Positions 15,956-23,985 of a stretch of DNA of 64,000 nt are shown in pieces. Each line of letters starts with the position of its first letter. The first letter of the stretch is position 1. The stretch is from Miltoncostaea sp963771025 (GTDB lineage: Bacteria; Actinomycetota; Thermoleophilia; Miltoncostaeales; Miltoncostaeaceae). The notes under the pieces were generated by a model. It saw only the letters and a list, made by a program, of their open reading frames with translations, was not told where the DNA came from and made no database searches. The translations under genes and the position numbers were made by a program. The DNA is taken from positions 868,001 to 932,000 of the forward strand of contig CAVYRL010000001.1 in the NCBI GenBank assembly GCA_963771025.1. The letters run 5' to 3'.

Positions 15956-16738
15956 CTAGATTCCCGCCCCGGAATTGAGGCCGAGGATGCTCGCGACCTC
16001 CTCCTCGGCGCTCAGCGTGTCGTCGGCGTGCGGCCGCGCTGTGAGCGGCCGCCCGGCGCGCACGTCGGCCAGGTCGCGCTCGAGTTCGCTGACCCGGCGC
16101 ACCAGCGAGTTCATCGCCTCGGCGACGGGGTCGGGGAGGTGGACGTGGTCGATGTCGGGGTGGTGCACGTCGTGCGACACCCTGCGCCCGTTGACCACAA
16201 CCGGGCGGCCCGGGTTTCCCACCACGGTCGAGTTGGGGGGCACGTCCTTGATCACGATCGCTCCGGCGCCCACCTTGGAGCACTCGCCCAGCACCACCGG
16301 GCCGAGGACGCGGGCGCCCGTGCCGACGATCACTCCGTCGCGCACGGTCGGGTGGCGCTTGCCGACGTCCTTTCCGGTGCCACCCAGGGTCACTCCCTGG
16401 TAGACCGTGACGTCCTCGCCGATCTCGGTGGTCTCTCCGATGACCACGCCCATGCCGTGGTCGATGAAGAACCCCGGGCCGATACGCGCCCCGGGGTGGA
16501 TCTCGATGCCGGTGAGGAAGCGGGAGACCTGGCTGACGACACGGGCCGGCAGGCGCAGGCCGCGGCCGTAGAGCGCGTGGGCGCCGCGATGCATCCAGAC
16601 GGCATGCAGACCGGGGTAGCAGAGCAGTATCTCGACGAGCGACGTGGCCGCCGGATCACGTTCCCGCGCGACCTGGATATCGCGGTCGAAGGACCGCTTC
16701 GCGCCGCCAATCCGTGCGAGCAGCGAGCGCCGTGGCAT
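15956..16738 (-). CDS. cysE: serine O-acetyltransferase
   Basis: 260 aa from ATG 16738. Makes O-acetylserine from serine and acetyl-CoA for cysteine synthesis. An N-terminal helical part precedes the left-handed beta-helix with hexapeptide repeats: GIEIHPGARIGPGFFIDHGMGVVIGE with the catalytic Asp-His, then GVTLGGTG, RHPTVRDGVIVGTGARVLG. The C-terminus is extended, about 60 residues beyond the helix, and lacks the classical Ile-terminal cysteine synthase-binding tail except for a final GI. cysK lies at 21408. Confidence 0.93.
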   Translation of the reverse strand: MPRRSLLARIGGAKRSFDRDIQVARERDPAATSLVEILLCYPGLHAVWMHRGAHALYGRGLRLPARVVSQVSRFLTGIEIHPGARIGPGFFIDHGMGVVIGETTEIGEDVTVYQGVTLGGTGKDVGKRHPTVRDGVIVGTGARVLGPVVLGECSKVGAGAIVIKDVPPNSTVVGNPGRPVVVNGRRVSHDVHHPDIDHVHLPDPVAEAMNSLVRRVSELERDLADVRAGRPLTARPHADDTLSAEEEVASILGLNSGAGI

Positions 16739-16745
16739 GCGGGCT

Positions 16746-16751
16746 AGTATA
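16746..16751 (-). promoter_or_regulatory. -10 element TATACT of a leaderless-type cysE promoter
   Basis: On the minus strand TATACT ends 7 bases before the cysE ATG, with no Shine-Dalgarno between, as in leaderless actinobacterial promoters. The divergent NIL-domain gene starts 40 bases from cysE, so its control region must overlap this one. Confidence 0.6.
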
Positions 16752-16777
16752 GGCGCCCCCCGGCAGGAGGCGCCCAA

Positions 16778-17014
16778 CTGACACGTCAGAAGCTGAAGCT
16801 GACGTTTCCCGAGCAGCTGATCAAAGAGCCGATCATCTACACGCTCTCCAAGCGGTTCGACGTGGTCACCAACATCCGACGCGCCGACATCCGCGAGAGC
16901 ACGGGCTGGGTGATCATGGAGGTGACCGGAACCGAGCAGCGCCTCACCGAGGCGCGCCGGCATCTCGAGGGCCTCGGCGTGCGCGTCGATGACCTGGAGA
17001 CCTACGTCGAGTAG
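16778..17014 (+). CDS. NIL-domain protein
   Basis: 78 aa. LKLTFPEQLIKEPIIYTLSK, then RFDVVTNIRRADIRESTGWV and VTGTEQRLTEARRHLEGLGV match the NIL domain, a ferredoxin-like ligand-binding or regulatory domain found C-terminal in methionine ABC ATPases and in stand-alone proteins linked to sulfur metabolism. No ATG, GTG or TTG lies in frame between the upstream stop (16745) and the domain; CTG 16778 has AGGAGG 7 bases before it, so CTG is the likely start. Divergent from cysE, which supports a sulfur link. Confidence 0.82.
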   Translation: MTRQKLKLTFPEQLIKEPIIYTLSKRFDVVTNIRRADIRESTGWVIMEVTGTEQRLTEARRHLEGLGVRVDDLETYVE

Positions 17015-17732
17015 CGTCGCCGTCGAGGGGGCGTCCTGCCAGCCCGGCCCCTCCCCCACCTCCCGCGCCCTGCGGCTGGAGGGTCTGCGCGCCGACGGCC
17101 TGCCGGCCCTGCGCGCCCTGCTCGCCGAGCTCCCCGCCCCGCCCTGGGACGCCGAGGTGGCCGTCGACGACCCGCTGGGCGGCCTGCTGCTGGCCGAGGG
17201 CTTCGAGCCCTACGCCCAGGTCGCGGTGCTCGCGCGGCCGGTGGAGGGCCTGCCCCGCCCGCCGTTCGTGCCCGGCGTCAGCGTCGAGCCGTATCGCAAC
17301 GAATGGTCGGAGGCGTTCACGGCCGCCGAGCAGATGGCGATGGAGGGTCTCGCCGTGTTCGCCGAGATGGGCCAGCCGACCGGCTACGAGGGCGCGGAGG
17401 GTTTCGACGCCTTCAGCGTCGCGCGCAACGAGCGCGACATGCTCGGGTTCGCCCAGGCGATGCTGCCCGAGGGGTGGATCAACTGGATGGGCGTGGTGCC
17501 CGAGGTCCGCCGCCAGGGCATCGGCCGACTGCTGATCGCCGACCTCGCGCGCCAGGTGCGCGAGGCGCGCGGAACCCACCTCGCGGCGCTCGTCCAGGTG
17601 GACACCCCCGGCCTGGCGTTCCTGCGCGCGCTCGGCTTCAAGGAGCGCGGGGCGCGGCGGGCGCTGATGATCCGCCGCGCCTCTCTAGGTGTAGTCACCC
17701 GCAGCGTTGTTGACGGAGCCGGGTTGACGTAG
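16989..17732 (+). CDS. GNAT-family N-acetyltransferase, 3' end altered by an IS insertion
   Basis: 247 aa as read. The C-terminal GNAT core includes INWMGVVPEVRRQGIGRLLI (the acetyl-CoA-binding R/Q-x-x-G-x-G/A loop) and LVQVDTPGLAFLRALGFKERG. The last about 15 residues are encoded by the insertion element that begins at 17689, where the frame runs on to a stop at 17732, so the native C-terminus is lost. The catalytic core looks intact. Substrate unknown. The ATG overlaps the NIL gene's end by 26 bases. Confidence 0.75.
   Translation: MTWRPTSSSVAVEGASCQPGPSPTSRALRLEGLRADGLPALRALLAELPAPPWDAEVAVDDPLGGLLLAEGFEPYAQVAVLARPVEGLPRPPFVPGVSVEPYRNEWSEAFTAAEQMAMEGLAVFAEMGQPTGYEGAEGFDAFSVARNERDMLGFAQAMLPEGWINWMGVVPEVRRQGIGRLLIADLARQVREARGTHLAALVQVDTPGLAFLRALGFKERGARRALMIRRASLGVVTRSVVDGAGLT
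17685..17688. repeat. left target-site copy CTAG
   Basis: CTAG here and at 18767-18770 flank the insertion element directly, consistent with a 4-base target duplication at a CTAG site. IS481-family elements are known to favour CTAG targets. Confidence 0.65.
17689..17713. repeat. left inverted repeat of the IS481-like element
   Basis: Begins GTGTAGTC and ends GTTGTTGA; 20 of 25 positions match the right repeat. Confidence 0.8.
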
Positions 17733-17789
17733 GGAGGACCCCCGGGGCTCTGTGGAGGTGTCGAAGCCATCCACACCCTGGGGGTCCTC

Positions 17790-18756
17790 GTGGCTCACGC
17801 TAACGCTCGGTTGACTGTCCACGGAAGGGCGCTCCTTGTGGAGCGGATCCTCTCCGGCCATCGCCCGGCCGATGTCGCCCACCACATGGGCTGCTCGCGG
17901 GCCACCGCCTACAAGTGGCTGCGTCGGCACCGGGCCGAAGGTGCCGCGGGCCTTCTCGATCGCCCGAGCCGACCGCGTCGTTGCCCGCATCGCACCCCGG
18001 CCGCCACCGAGCGGGCGATCCTCGATGCACGCCGCCTGCATCGAAAAGGCGCCGACTGGATCGGTGCCGAGCTGGGGATCGCGGCCTCGACGGTGGGGCG
18101 GGTGATGCGCAGGCACCAGATGCCGCTGTTGCGCGATCTGGACGCCCTCACCGGCCAGCCGGTGCGCCGAGGATCGGCCACAGCGGTGCGCTACGAGCGC
18201 CGGCGTCCGGGCGAGCTGATCCACATCGACGTCAAGAAGCTGGGGGCGGATCCCCGACGGCGGCGGCTGGCGCGCCCACGGGCGCGGGCCAAAGCCGGTC
18301 ATCCGCCGCGCCCAGGGCTACGACTACGTCCACTCGGCCCTCGATGACCACTCGCGCCTTGCCTACTCGGAGATCCACCCCGATGAGCGCGGCGAGACCT
18401 GCGCGGCCTTTATGGCCCGCGCCGCCGCATTCTTTGGCGAGCACGGCATCACCCGCATCGAGCGGGTGATGTCAGACAACGCCCTCAACTACCGGCGCTC
18501 GGTGGCGTTTGCGGCCGTCCTTGCCGATCTGGGCGCCCGTCACATCCTGATCCGACCCCACTGCCCGTGGCAGAACGGCAAGGTGGAGAGGCTCAACCGC
18601 ACCCTGCTGACCGAGTGGGCCTACTCGCGCGTCTTTCGCTCCAACGCTGAGCGGGCCGCGTGCCTGCCAGACTGGCTCGAGCACTACAACACGCGCCGCC
18701 GCCACAGCTCCCTGGGCGGCCTTCCTCCGATCAGCCGCCTTTCAACAACGTGGTGA
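17790..18756 (+). pseudogene. IS481-family transposase, frameshifted
   Basis: The N-terminal half (17790 to about 18240) gives MAHANARLTVHGRALLVERI, an HTH with CSRATAYKWLRRH, ERRRPGELIHIDVKKLG (first catalytic Asp). After KKLG the frame is lost; shifting by one base restores IPDGGGWRAHG, then YDYVHSALDDHSRLAYSEI, MSDNALNYRRS (second Asp) and NGKVERLNRTL (catalytic Glu) to the stop at 18756. The shift falls in a run of five G (18242-18246); one fewer G gives a continuous gene. Either true inactivation or a homopolymer error. Confidence 0.88.
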
Positions 18757-18766
18757 GCGACTACAC
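18742..18766. repeat. right inverted repeat of the IS481-like element
   Basis: Reverse complement begins GTGTAGTC and ends GTTGTTGA, matching the left end. It overlaps the transposase 3' end (stop at 18756). The right CTAG copy follows at 18767-18770. Confidence 0.8.
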
Positions 18767-18998
18767 CTAGAGCGCCCGACCGAACGGCGACTCCCCGAGC
18801 TGGGCTCCGTCGACTCGACCGCGGCCCGGCAAGGCACCCCAGGGGACTCGGCCCCCCCACTCTCACTTTGTACCACGCACGGGGCCCTCATGAGGCCGCG
18901 GATCGCACTGCATGATCACCGCCGGACGCGGGACCCACCGACGTGGAGAGGAGCGGAATGCGCACACTGTTCTCGACCCGCCGTGGCGGAGTGTGGCC

Positions 18999-20465
18999 AT
19001 GACCGAGCACGCGGTGGTGATCGCGGGTGGCGGTCCGACAGGGCTGATGCTGGCGGGCGAGCTGGCGCTGGCGGGAGTCGATGTCGTCATCATCGAGCGA
19101 CGCACGAGCCGGGATGTTGACGGATCGCGGGCCGGGGGTCTCCACTCCCGCACGATCGAGGTGCTGGATCAGCGCGGCATCGCCGAGCGATTCCTGTCGG
19201 CGGGGCACGTCGTCCCGGGCCTGGGGTTCTCCGGGAGCGTCATGGACATCAGCGACTTCCCCACCCGCCACAATTACGTCCTCGCGCTGTGGCAGAGCCT
19301 CTTCGAGCCCATCCTGGCCGACTGGGTCGATGGGCTCGGGGTTCCAATCCTTCGTGGTCGCGAGGTCGTCGGCTTCGCGCACGACGACACCGGCGTCGAG
19401 GTCGGACTGTCCGACACGACGTCGCTCCGAGCCGGGTACCTCGTCGGTTGCGACGGAGGACGCAGCCTGGTGCGCACTGCAGCCGGCATCGACTTCGTGG
19501 GGTTGGACCCCTCCACCAGCTGGATGATCGCCGAGGTCGACATGGACGAGCAGCCGGAGCTCGGCATGCGCCCCGAGGGCGGTGGCATCGGTCCCGTGAA
19601 CCGGGTGGAGGGCGGTGGGCCATTCCGGGTCGTGCTGAAGGAGCAGCGGGTCGAACACACCGGCGAACCCACCCTGCGGGACCTCAGCGAGGCACTCGTC
19701 GTCGCCTACGGGACCGACTTCGGCGTGCGCAGCCCCGACTGGATCTCACGGTTCACCGACATGACGCGGCAGGCGGCCTCCTACCGTCAGGGCCGAGTCA
19801 TGCTCGCCGGGGACGCGGCACACGTGCATCCCCCGCAGGGCGGCCAGGGCCTCAACACCGGCGTGCAGGATGCGGTGAACCTGGGGTGGAAGCTGGCCCA
19901 GGTGGTCAAGGGGACCTCACCCGAGTGCCTCCTGGACACGTTTCACGCCGAACGGCATCCGGTCGGCGCCCGGGTGCTGCACAACACCATGGCGCAGGTC
20001 GCGCTCGGCAGCCCCGGCGAACGCCATTCGGCCCTGCGCGACATCGTGGCCGACCTGCTGAGCATGGACGAGCCGCGCAGGCGCATCGCCGGGATGCTCT
20101 CCGGTCTCGACATCCACTACGACCTCGGCGAGGGGCACCCGCTGCTCGGGCGCCGCATGCCCGATCTCGACCTGCACACCGCGGACGGCCCCACGCGGGT
20201 GTTCACCCTGCTGCACGACGCCCGGCCGGTGCTGCTCGACCTCGGCGCGCTCGGCGGCCTCGACATCGCGCCGTGGTCGGACCGCGTCCGCCTGGTCAGC
20301 GCCGAGCATGCCGGCGGGTGGGAGCTTCCGGTGGTCGGCCCGGTCATCGCTCCCAGCGCCGTCCTGATCCGGCCCGACGGATACGTCGCCTGGGTCGGAG
20401 AGCGAACGCGCCTCGGGCTCACGGACGCCCTGACCACCTGGTTCGGACCACCCACCGCGGCGTAG
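18999..20465 (+). CDS. FAD-dependent aromatic-ring monooxygenase
   Basis: 488 aa from ATG 18999, preceded by GGAG. Class A flavin hydroxylase fold: VVIAGGGPTGLMLAGELALAG (dinucleotide-binding), RAGGLHSRTIEVLDQRGI, GYLVGCDGGRSLVR (the DG motif) and GRVMLAGDAAHVHPPQGGQG (the GD motif). The C-terminal about 120 residues form the thioredoxin-like domain of the MhpA/polyketide hydroxylase group. Substrate unknown. It stands alone next to the IS, without pathway partners, so horizontal arrival is possible but unproven. Confidence 0.9.
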   Translation: MTEHAVVIAGGGPTGLMLAGELALAGVDVVIIERRTSRDVDGSRAGGLHSRTIEVLDQRGIAERFLSAGHVVPGLGFSGSVMDISDFPTRHNYVLALWQSLFEPILADWVDGLGVPILRGREVVGFAHDDTGVEVGLSDTTSLRAGYLVGCDGGRSLVRTAAGIDFVGLDPSTSWMIAEVDMDEQPELGMRPEGGGIGPVNRVEGGGPFRVVLKEQRVEHTGEPTLRDLSEALVVAYGTDFGVRSPDWISRFTDMTRQAASYRQGRVMLAGDAAHVHPPQGGQGLNTGVQDAVNLGWKLAQVVKGTSPECLLDTFHAERHPVGARVLHNTMAQVALGSPGERHSALRDIVADLLSMDEPRRRIAGMLSGLDIHYDLGEGHPLLGRRMPDLDLHTADGPTRVFTLLHDARPVLLDLGALGGLDIAPWSDRVRLVSAEHAGGWELPVVGPVIAPSAVLIRPDGYVAWVGERTRLGLTDALTTWFGPPTAA

Positions 20466-20472
20466 CGGACCG

Positions 20473-20498
20473 GCTCCCGGGATCGACATGCCGGGAGC
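20473..20498 (+). terminator. intrinsic terminator after the FAD monooxygenase
   Basis: Stem GCTCCCGG (20473-20480) with CCGGGAGC (20491-20498), loop of 10 bases, followed by TCTTT. Lies between convergent genes, so it serves the plus-strand gene. Confidence 0.7.
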
Positions 20499-20513
20499 TC
20501 TTTGCCCGAGGCG

Positions 20514-21362
20514 CTAGGGAAGGACCTGGGGGACGAAGGTCTGGTCGTCCATGGGCGGGCGGACGTACAGCTTGTCGTCGCGCCGCGTGGGCAGCACGAC
20601 CGGCTCGGGCGTGAGGTCCTCGTAGGGCACCTGGGTGAGCAGGTGCGAGATGCAGTTGATGCGCGCGCGCCGCTTGTCGTCGGCCTCGACCACGTACCAG
20701 GGCGCCTGCTTGGTGTCCGTGTGGGCGAACATCGCATCCTTCGCCCGCGAGTACTCCACCCAGTTCTCGCGCGACTTGAGGTCCATCGGGCTGAGCTTCC
20801 AGCGCTTGGTCGGGTTGTCGATGCGCTCCTGGAACCGGCGCTCCTGCTCCTGGTCGCTGACCGAGAACCAGTACTTGACCAGCTTGATGTCGGACCGGAT
20901 GAGCATGCGCTCGAAGTCGGGCGCGGTGGCGAGGAAGTCGCGGTACTCCTCCTCGGTGCAGAAGCCCATCACCCGCTCCACCCCGGCGCGGTTGTACCAG
21001 CTGCGATCCAGCAGCACCATCTCGCCGCCGGCGGGCAGGTGGGCGACGTAGCGCTGGAAGTACCACTGCGTGCGCTCGCGCTCGGTGGGGGCCGTCAGGG
21101 CGACGACCCGGCAGATCCGCGGGCTGAGGCTCTCGGTGATGCGCTTGATGACGCCGCCCTTGCCGGCCGCGTCGCGCCCCTCGAACACCACCAGCAGCTT
21201 GAACCCGCTGTGCTTGATCCACTCGTGCATCTTCACGAGCTCGATCTGCAGCCGCGCGAGCTCCTCCTCGTAGAGCTCCTTGTTGAGCCGCTTGGTCTTC
21301 TTCGGCGCGGCGCCGTTGCTGGCGGCGGCCTTCTTCGCTGCGGCTGTCCCCTTCTTGGCCAT
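20514..21362 (-). CDS. ppk2: polyphosphate kinase 2 family protein
   Basis: 282 aa. Uses polyphosphate to phosphorylate nucleotides (usually ADP or GDP), or the reverse. A Lys/Ala-rich start is followed by KLLVVFEGRDAAGKGGVIKR (Walker A) near residue 60, VVALTAPTERERTQWYFQRY, and MVLLDRSWYNRAGVERVMGF (lid with conserved Arg). SPMDLKSRENWVEYSRAKD is a PPK2 class I hallmark. Nucleotide specificity cannot be fixed from sequence alone. Confidence 0.94.
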   Translation of the reverse strand: MAKKGTAAAKKAAASNGAAPKKTKRLNKELYEEELARLQIELVKMHEWIKHSGFKLLVVFEGRDAAGKGGVIKRITESLSPRICRVVALTAPTERERTQWYFQRYVAHLPAGGEMVLLDRSWYNRAGVERVMGFCTEEEYRDFLATAPDFERMLIRSDIKLVKYWFSVSDQEQERRFQERIDNPTKRWKLSPMDLKSRENWVEYSRAKDAMFAHTDTKQAPWYVVEADDKRRARINCISHLLTQVPYEDLTPEPVVLPTRRDDKLYVRPPMDDQTFVPQVLP

Positions 21363-21407
21363 CTCAGCTCCGATTCACACAGGACTCGGCGAGCGGCGGA
21401 GGTGCCC

Positions 21408-22337
21408 CTACGCGTCCTCGAAGAGGGGGGTGGTGAGGTAGCGCTCGCCCGTGTCGCAGAGGAACGTAACGATGAGCATGCCGGCGCTCTCTGGCCGCCG
21501 GGCCAACTCGAGGGCGGCCCAGACGTTCGCTCCCGCACTGATGCCGACCAGGATGCCCTCCTCACGCGCCAGACGCCGGGACATCGCGAAGGCGTCGTCG
21601 GCCGAGCAGGCGATGACCTCGTCGTAGATCTCGGTGTTGAGGACGCCGGGAACGAAACCCGCGCCGATCCCCTGGATCTTGTGCGGTCCCGGCGTTCCGC
21701 CCGAGAGCACCGGCGAGTCGACCGGCTCCACGGCCACGGCGCGCAGCTCGGGGCGGCGTTCCTTGAGCACCTCCGCCACGCCGGTGATGGTGCCGCCGGT
21801 GCCGACGCCCGCCACCACGGCGTCCACCAGCCCGTCGGTGTCGGCCCAGATCTCCTCGGCGGTGGTCCGGCGGTGCACCGCCGGGTTGGCCGGGTTCTGG
21901 AACTGCTGGGGCACGAAGGCGCCCTCGGTGGCCTCCGCGATCTCCTCGGCCCGGGCGATCGCGCCCCTCATGCCCTCCGCGCCCGGCGTGAGCACCAGCT
22001 CGGCCCCGTAGGCCTTCAGGAGGGTGCGCCGCTCGACGCTCATCGTCTCGGGCATCGTCAGGATGCACCGATAGCCCCTCGCCGCGGCGACGAACGCGAG
22101 TGCGATGCCGGTGTTGCCCGAGGTCGGCTCCACGATGACGCTCGTCCCGGGCACCAGCCGTCCGTCGGCCTCCGCCGCCTCGATCATCGCCAGGCCGATG
22201 CGATCCTTGACCGACCCGGCGGGGTTCAGCGACTCGAGCTTGCCGACGATCTGGGCACCGGACCCCTCGGCGATCCGACCGAGCCGGACCATCGGAGTGC
22301 GCCCGATCAGTTCGGTGATGGAGTCCACGATCGGCAT
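21408..22337 (-). CDS. cysK: cysteine synthase A (O-acetylserine sulfhydrylase)
   Basis: 309 aa, PLP-dependent. Makes cysteine from O-acetylserine and sulfide. SLNPAGSVKDRIGLAMI holds the Schiff-base Lys; PTSGNTGIALAF binds substrate; GVGTGGTITGVAEVLKE binds the PLP phosphate; GIGAGFVP and GISAGANVWAAL complete the family pattern. Its partner cysE is at 15956, not adjacent. The TGER near the C-terminus is conserved. Confidence 0.96.
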   Translation of the reverse strand: MPIVDSITELIGRTPMVRLGRIAEGSGAQIVGKLESLNPAGSVKDRIGLAMIEAAEADGRLVPGTSVIVEPTSGNTGIALAFVAAARGYRCILTMPETMSVERRTLLKAYGAELVLTPGAEGMRGAIARAEEIAEATEGAFVPQQFQNPANPAVHRRTTAEEIWADTDGLVDAVVAGVGTGGTITGVAEVLKERRPELRAVAVEPVDSPVLSGGTPGPHKIQGIGAGFVPGVLNTEIYDEVIACSADDAFAMSRRLAREEGILVGISAGANVWAALELARRPESAGMLIVTFLCDTGERYLTTPLFEDA

Positions 22338-22371
22338 CGGGCGGACCCTACCATCGCGCCCCGCCGGCAGC

Positions 22372-23364
22372 TCAGCCGACCAGGGTCGAGAGACGGGACT
22401 CGGGCCGGGCCCCGTAGTGCGAGATCACCTCGGCGGCTGCGATCGCGCCGATGCGGGCGCACTCGGGGAGCGCGCGTCCCGTGGTGAGCCCGTGCAGGAA
22501 GCCGGCCGCGAAGAGGTCGCCGGCGCCGGTGGTGTCGACGACCCGCTCGATGGGCACGGCCGGAACGGCGTGCACCTCGTCGGCGGTGACCACCAGCGAG
22601 CCGGCTTCGGATCGCGTGACGACGGCGATCTCGCAACGGCCGCGCACGGTGGCGACGGCCTCGTCGACGCCGTCGGTCTCGTAGAGGGCTTCGATCTCGT
22701 GCTGGTTGGCGAACAGGACGTCAACCTCGTGGTCGACCAGGGCGCGGAACTCCTCGCGGTGCCGATCGACGCAGAAGGGGTCGGACAGCGTGAAGGCGAT
22801 GCGCCGGCCGGCGCCGTGCGCGACCGTCATCGCGATCCGGAAGGCCTCCTTCGCCTGGGGCGGATCCCACAGGTAGCCCTCCAGGTACGTCACGGCGGCG
22901 CTCGCGACGAGGTCGGGGGCGACGTCGTCCGGGCCCAGCTCCACGCTGGCGCCGAGGTACGTGGACATCGTCCGCTGCGCGTCGGGCGTCACCATGATCA
23001 GCGAGCGCGCGGTTCCGGGGCCGTCCTGCGCCGCCGGCGTGTCGAAGGCCACCCCGGCGGCGCGGATGTCGTGTGTGAAGATCCGGCCCAGCTCGTCGTC
23101 GCGCACCTTGCCGATGTAGGCGGCGGTCCCGCCGAGCGAGGCGATGCCCGCCACCGTGTTGGCGCACGACCCCCCCGACACCTCGACGCCTGGGCCCATG
23201 AGGCTGTACAGCGCGTCGGCCCGATCGGCGTCGATCAGCGTCATACCGCCCTTCGGGAGGTCGTGGAGCACGAGCGTGTCGTCGTCGGTCGCCGCGAGGA
23301 CGTTGACGATCGCGTTGCCGATTCCCAGTACGTCCAGACCCGCCGTGCCGTCGCCGGAAGCCAT
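22372..23364 (-). CDS. PfkB-family kinase, adenosine kinase-like
   Basis: 330 aa from ATG 23364; an upstream extension to 23484 is not supported. N-terminus LDVLGIGNAIVNVLA and GGSCANTVAGIASLGG fit the bacterial adenosine kinase-like branch. The second signature DTTGAGDLFAAGFLHGL holds the catalytic Asp and anion hole. Could act on adenosine or a related nucleoside or sugar; specificity is inference. Same strand as cysK, 34 bases upstream of it. Confidence 0.88.
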   Translation of the reverse strand: MASGDGTAGLDVLGIGNAIVNVLAATDDDTLVLHDLPKGGMTLIDADRADALYSLMGPGVEVSGGSCANTVAGIASLGGTAAYIGKVRDDELGRIFTHDIRAAGVAFDTPAAQDGPGTARSLIMVTPDAQRTMSTYLGASVELGPDDVAPDLVASAAVTYLEGYLWDPPQAKEAFRIAMTVAHGAGRRIAFTLSDPFCVDRHREEFRALVDHEVDVLFANQHEIEALYETDGVDEAVATVRGRCEIAVVTRSEAGSLVVTADEVHAVPAVPIERVVDTTGAGDLFAAGFLHGLTTGRALPECARIGAIAAAEVISHYGARPESRLSTLVG

Positions 23365-23588
23365 CCGCGTCTCCTGTCTCGGTGCCGAGGGGCAGACTAA
23401 TGGAGCCGCCATGGCGTTACGCCACCGGTTACGGGCCCGTGAAGTCTTCACCATTTCATCCACAGGGTGTGGACGACCGCGCACGCCCCGGCACCCTCCC
23501 GAGGTCGAGGGCCCACCTCCCCGTGTGGGCTAGACGTCCGTAGGGTCCGGTTCGCGCCGGAGCAGGGCAGTCTTGCTCGCATGACAAC

Positions 23589-23661
23589 GGCCCGGTAGCT
23601 CAGTGGAGAGAGTGCGCGGCTTCGTACCGCGCGGCCGGAGGTTCGAATCCTTCCCGGGCCA
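23589..23661 (+). tRNA. tRNA-Arg (anticodon UCG)
   Basis: 73 bases folding as a full cloverleaf: acceptor GGCCCGG with CCGGGCC, D stem GCTC/GAGT, anticodon stem CGCGG/CCGCG, 5-base variable loop, T arm GGAGG-TTCGAAT-CCTTC and discriminator A. CCA is not encoded. The 7-base anticodon loop CTTCGTA places TCG at 34-36. C35 and A20 agree with arginine identity. Position 37 is T, where a purine is nearly universal, so the decoding assignment is less sure than the tRNA call. Confidence 0.85.
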
Positions 23662-23724
23662 CTCTTTCGCCAGCATCCAGCGATGCGCCCACCCGGGCGC
23701 ATCGCCAAGCATGGGAGAGACCAC

Positions 23725-23931
23725 ATGACCGATGACGAGGTCGGCGCGATCGAGGCGGCTCTGCGCAAGCGGGGGTACACGCTCAAGATCCAGGAACTGC
23801 CGGACGGCAAGCTCGTGGCCGAGGCGATCCCGACCGGTGTCACCCGCAGCGGGCCCGGGATCACCTTCCGAGGGGACACGCGGCTCGAGGCGGCACAGCG
23901 GGTGCAGAGCGCCCTGACGCCGACGACCTAG
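23725..23931 (+). CDS. small protein of unknown function
   Basis: 68 aa from ATG 23725, with GGGAGAGA a few bases upstream. Sequence MTDDEVGAIEAALRKRGYTL then LPDGKLVAEAIPTG and GDTRLEAAQRVQSAL suggests a small alpha-beta domain, with two helices around strands. Not recognised. It follows the tRNA by 63 bases and may be expressed from the same region. Confidence 0.6.
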   Translation: MTDDEVGAIEAALRKRGYTLKIQELPDGKLVAEAIPTGVTRSGPGITFRGDTRLEAAQRVQSALTPTT

Positions 23932-23985
23932 GCGTTCCCGAGGCGGCACCCGAGGACAGGTCGCCCCGACTCCACCCCGGCCCCT

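Larger units (their letters stand above)
17689..18766 (+). mobile_element. IS481-like insertion sequence
   Basis: A 1078-base element bounded by imperfect 25-base inverted repeats (17689-17713 and 18742-18766) of the form GTGTAGTC-N9-GTTGTTGA, whose outer and inner 8-mers are identical at both ends. It carries one transposase gene of the IS481 type, now frameshifted. CTAG copies flank it. It interrupts the 3' end of the GNAT gene, so it arrived after that gene was in place. Confidence 0.88.

Noticed and set aside
18999..20465. Possible natural-product gene cluster around the FAD monooxygenase
   Set aside because: No polyketide, NRPS or tailoring genes adjacent; one hydroxylase next to an IS is not a cluster.
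23530..23949. Minus-strand frames containing KDSNLRPRGTKPRTLSTELP
   Set aside because: This string is the classic antisense translation of a tRNA gene; the region is tRNA-Arg.
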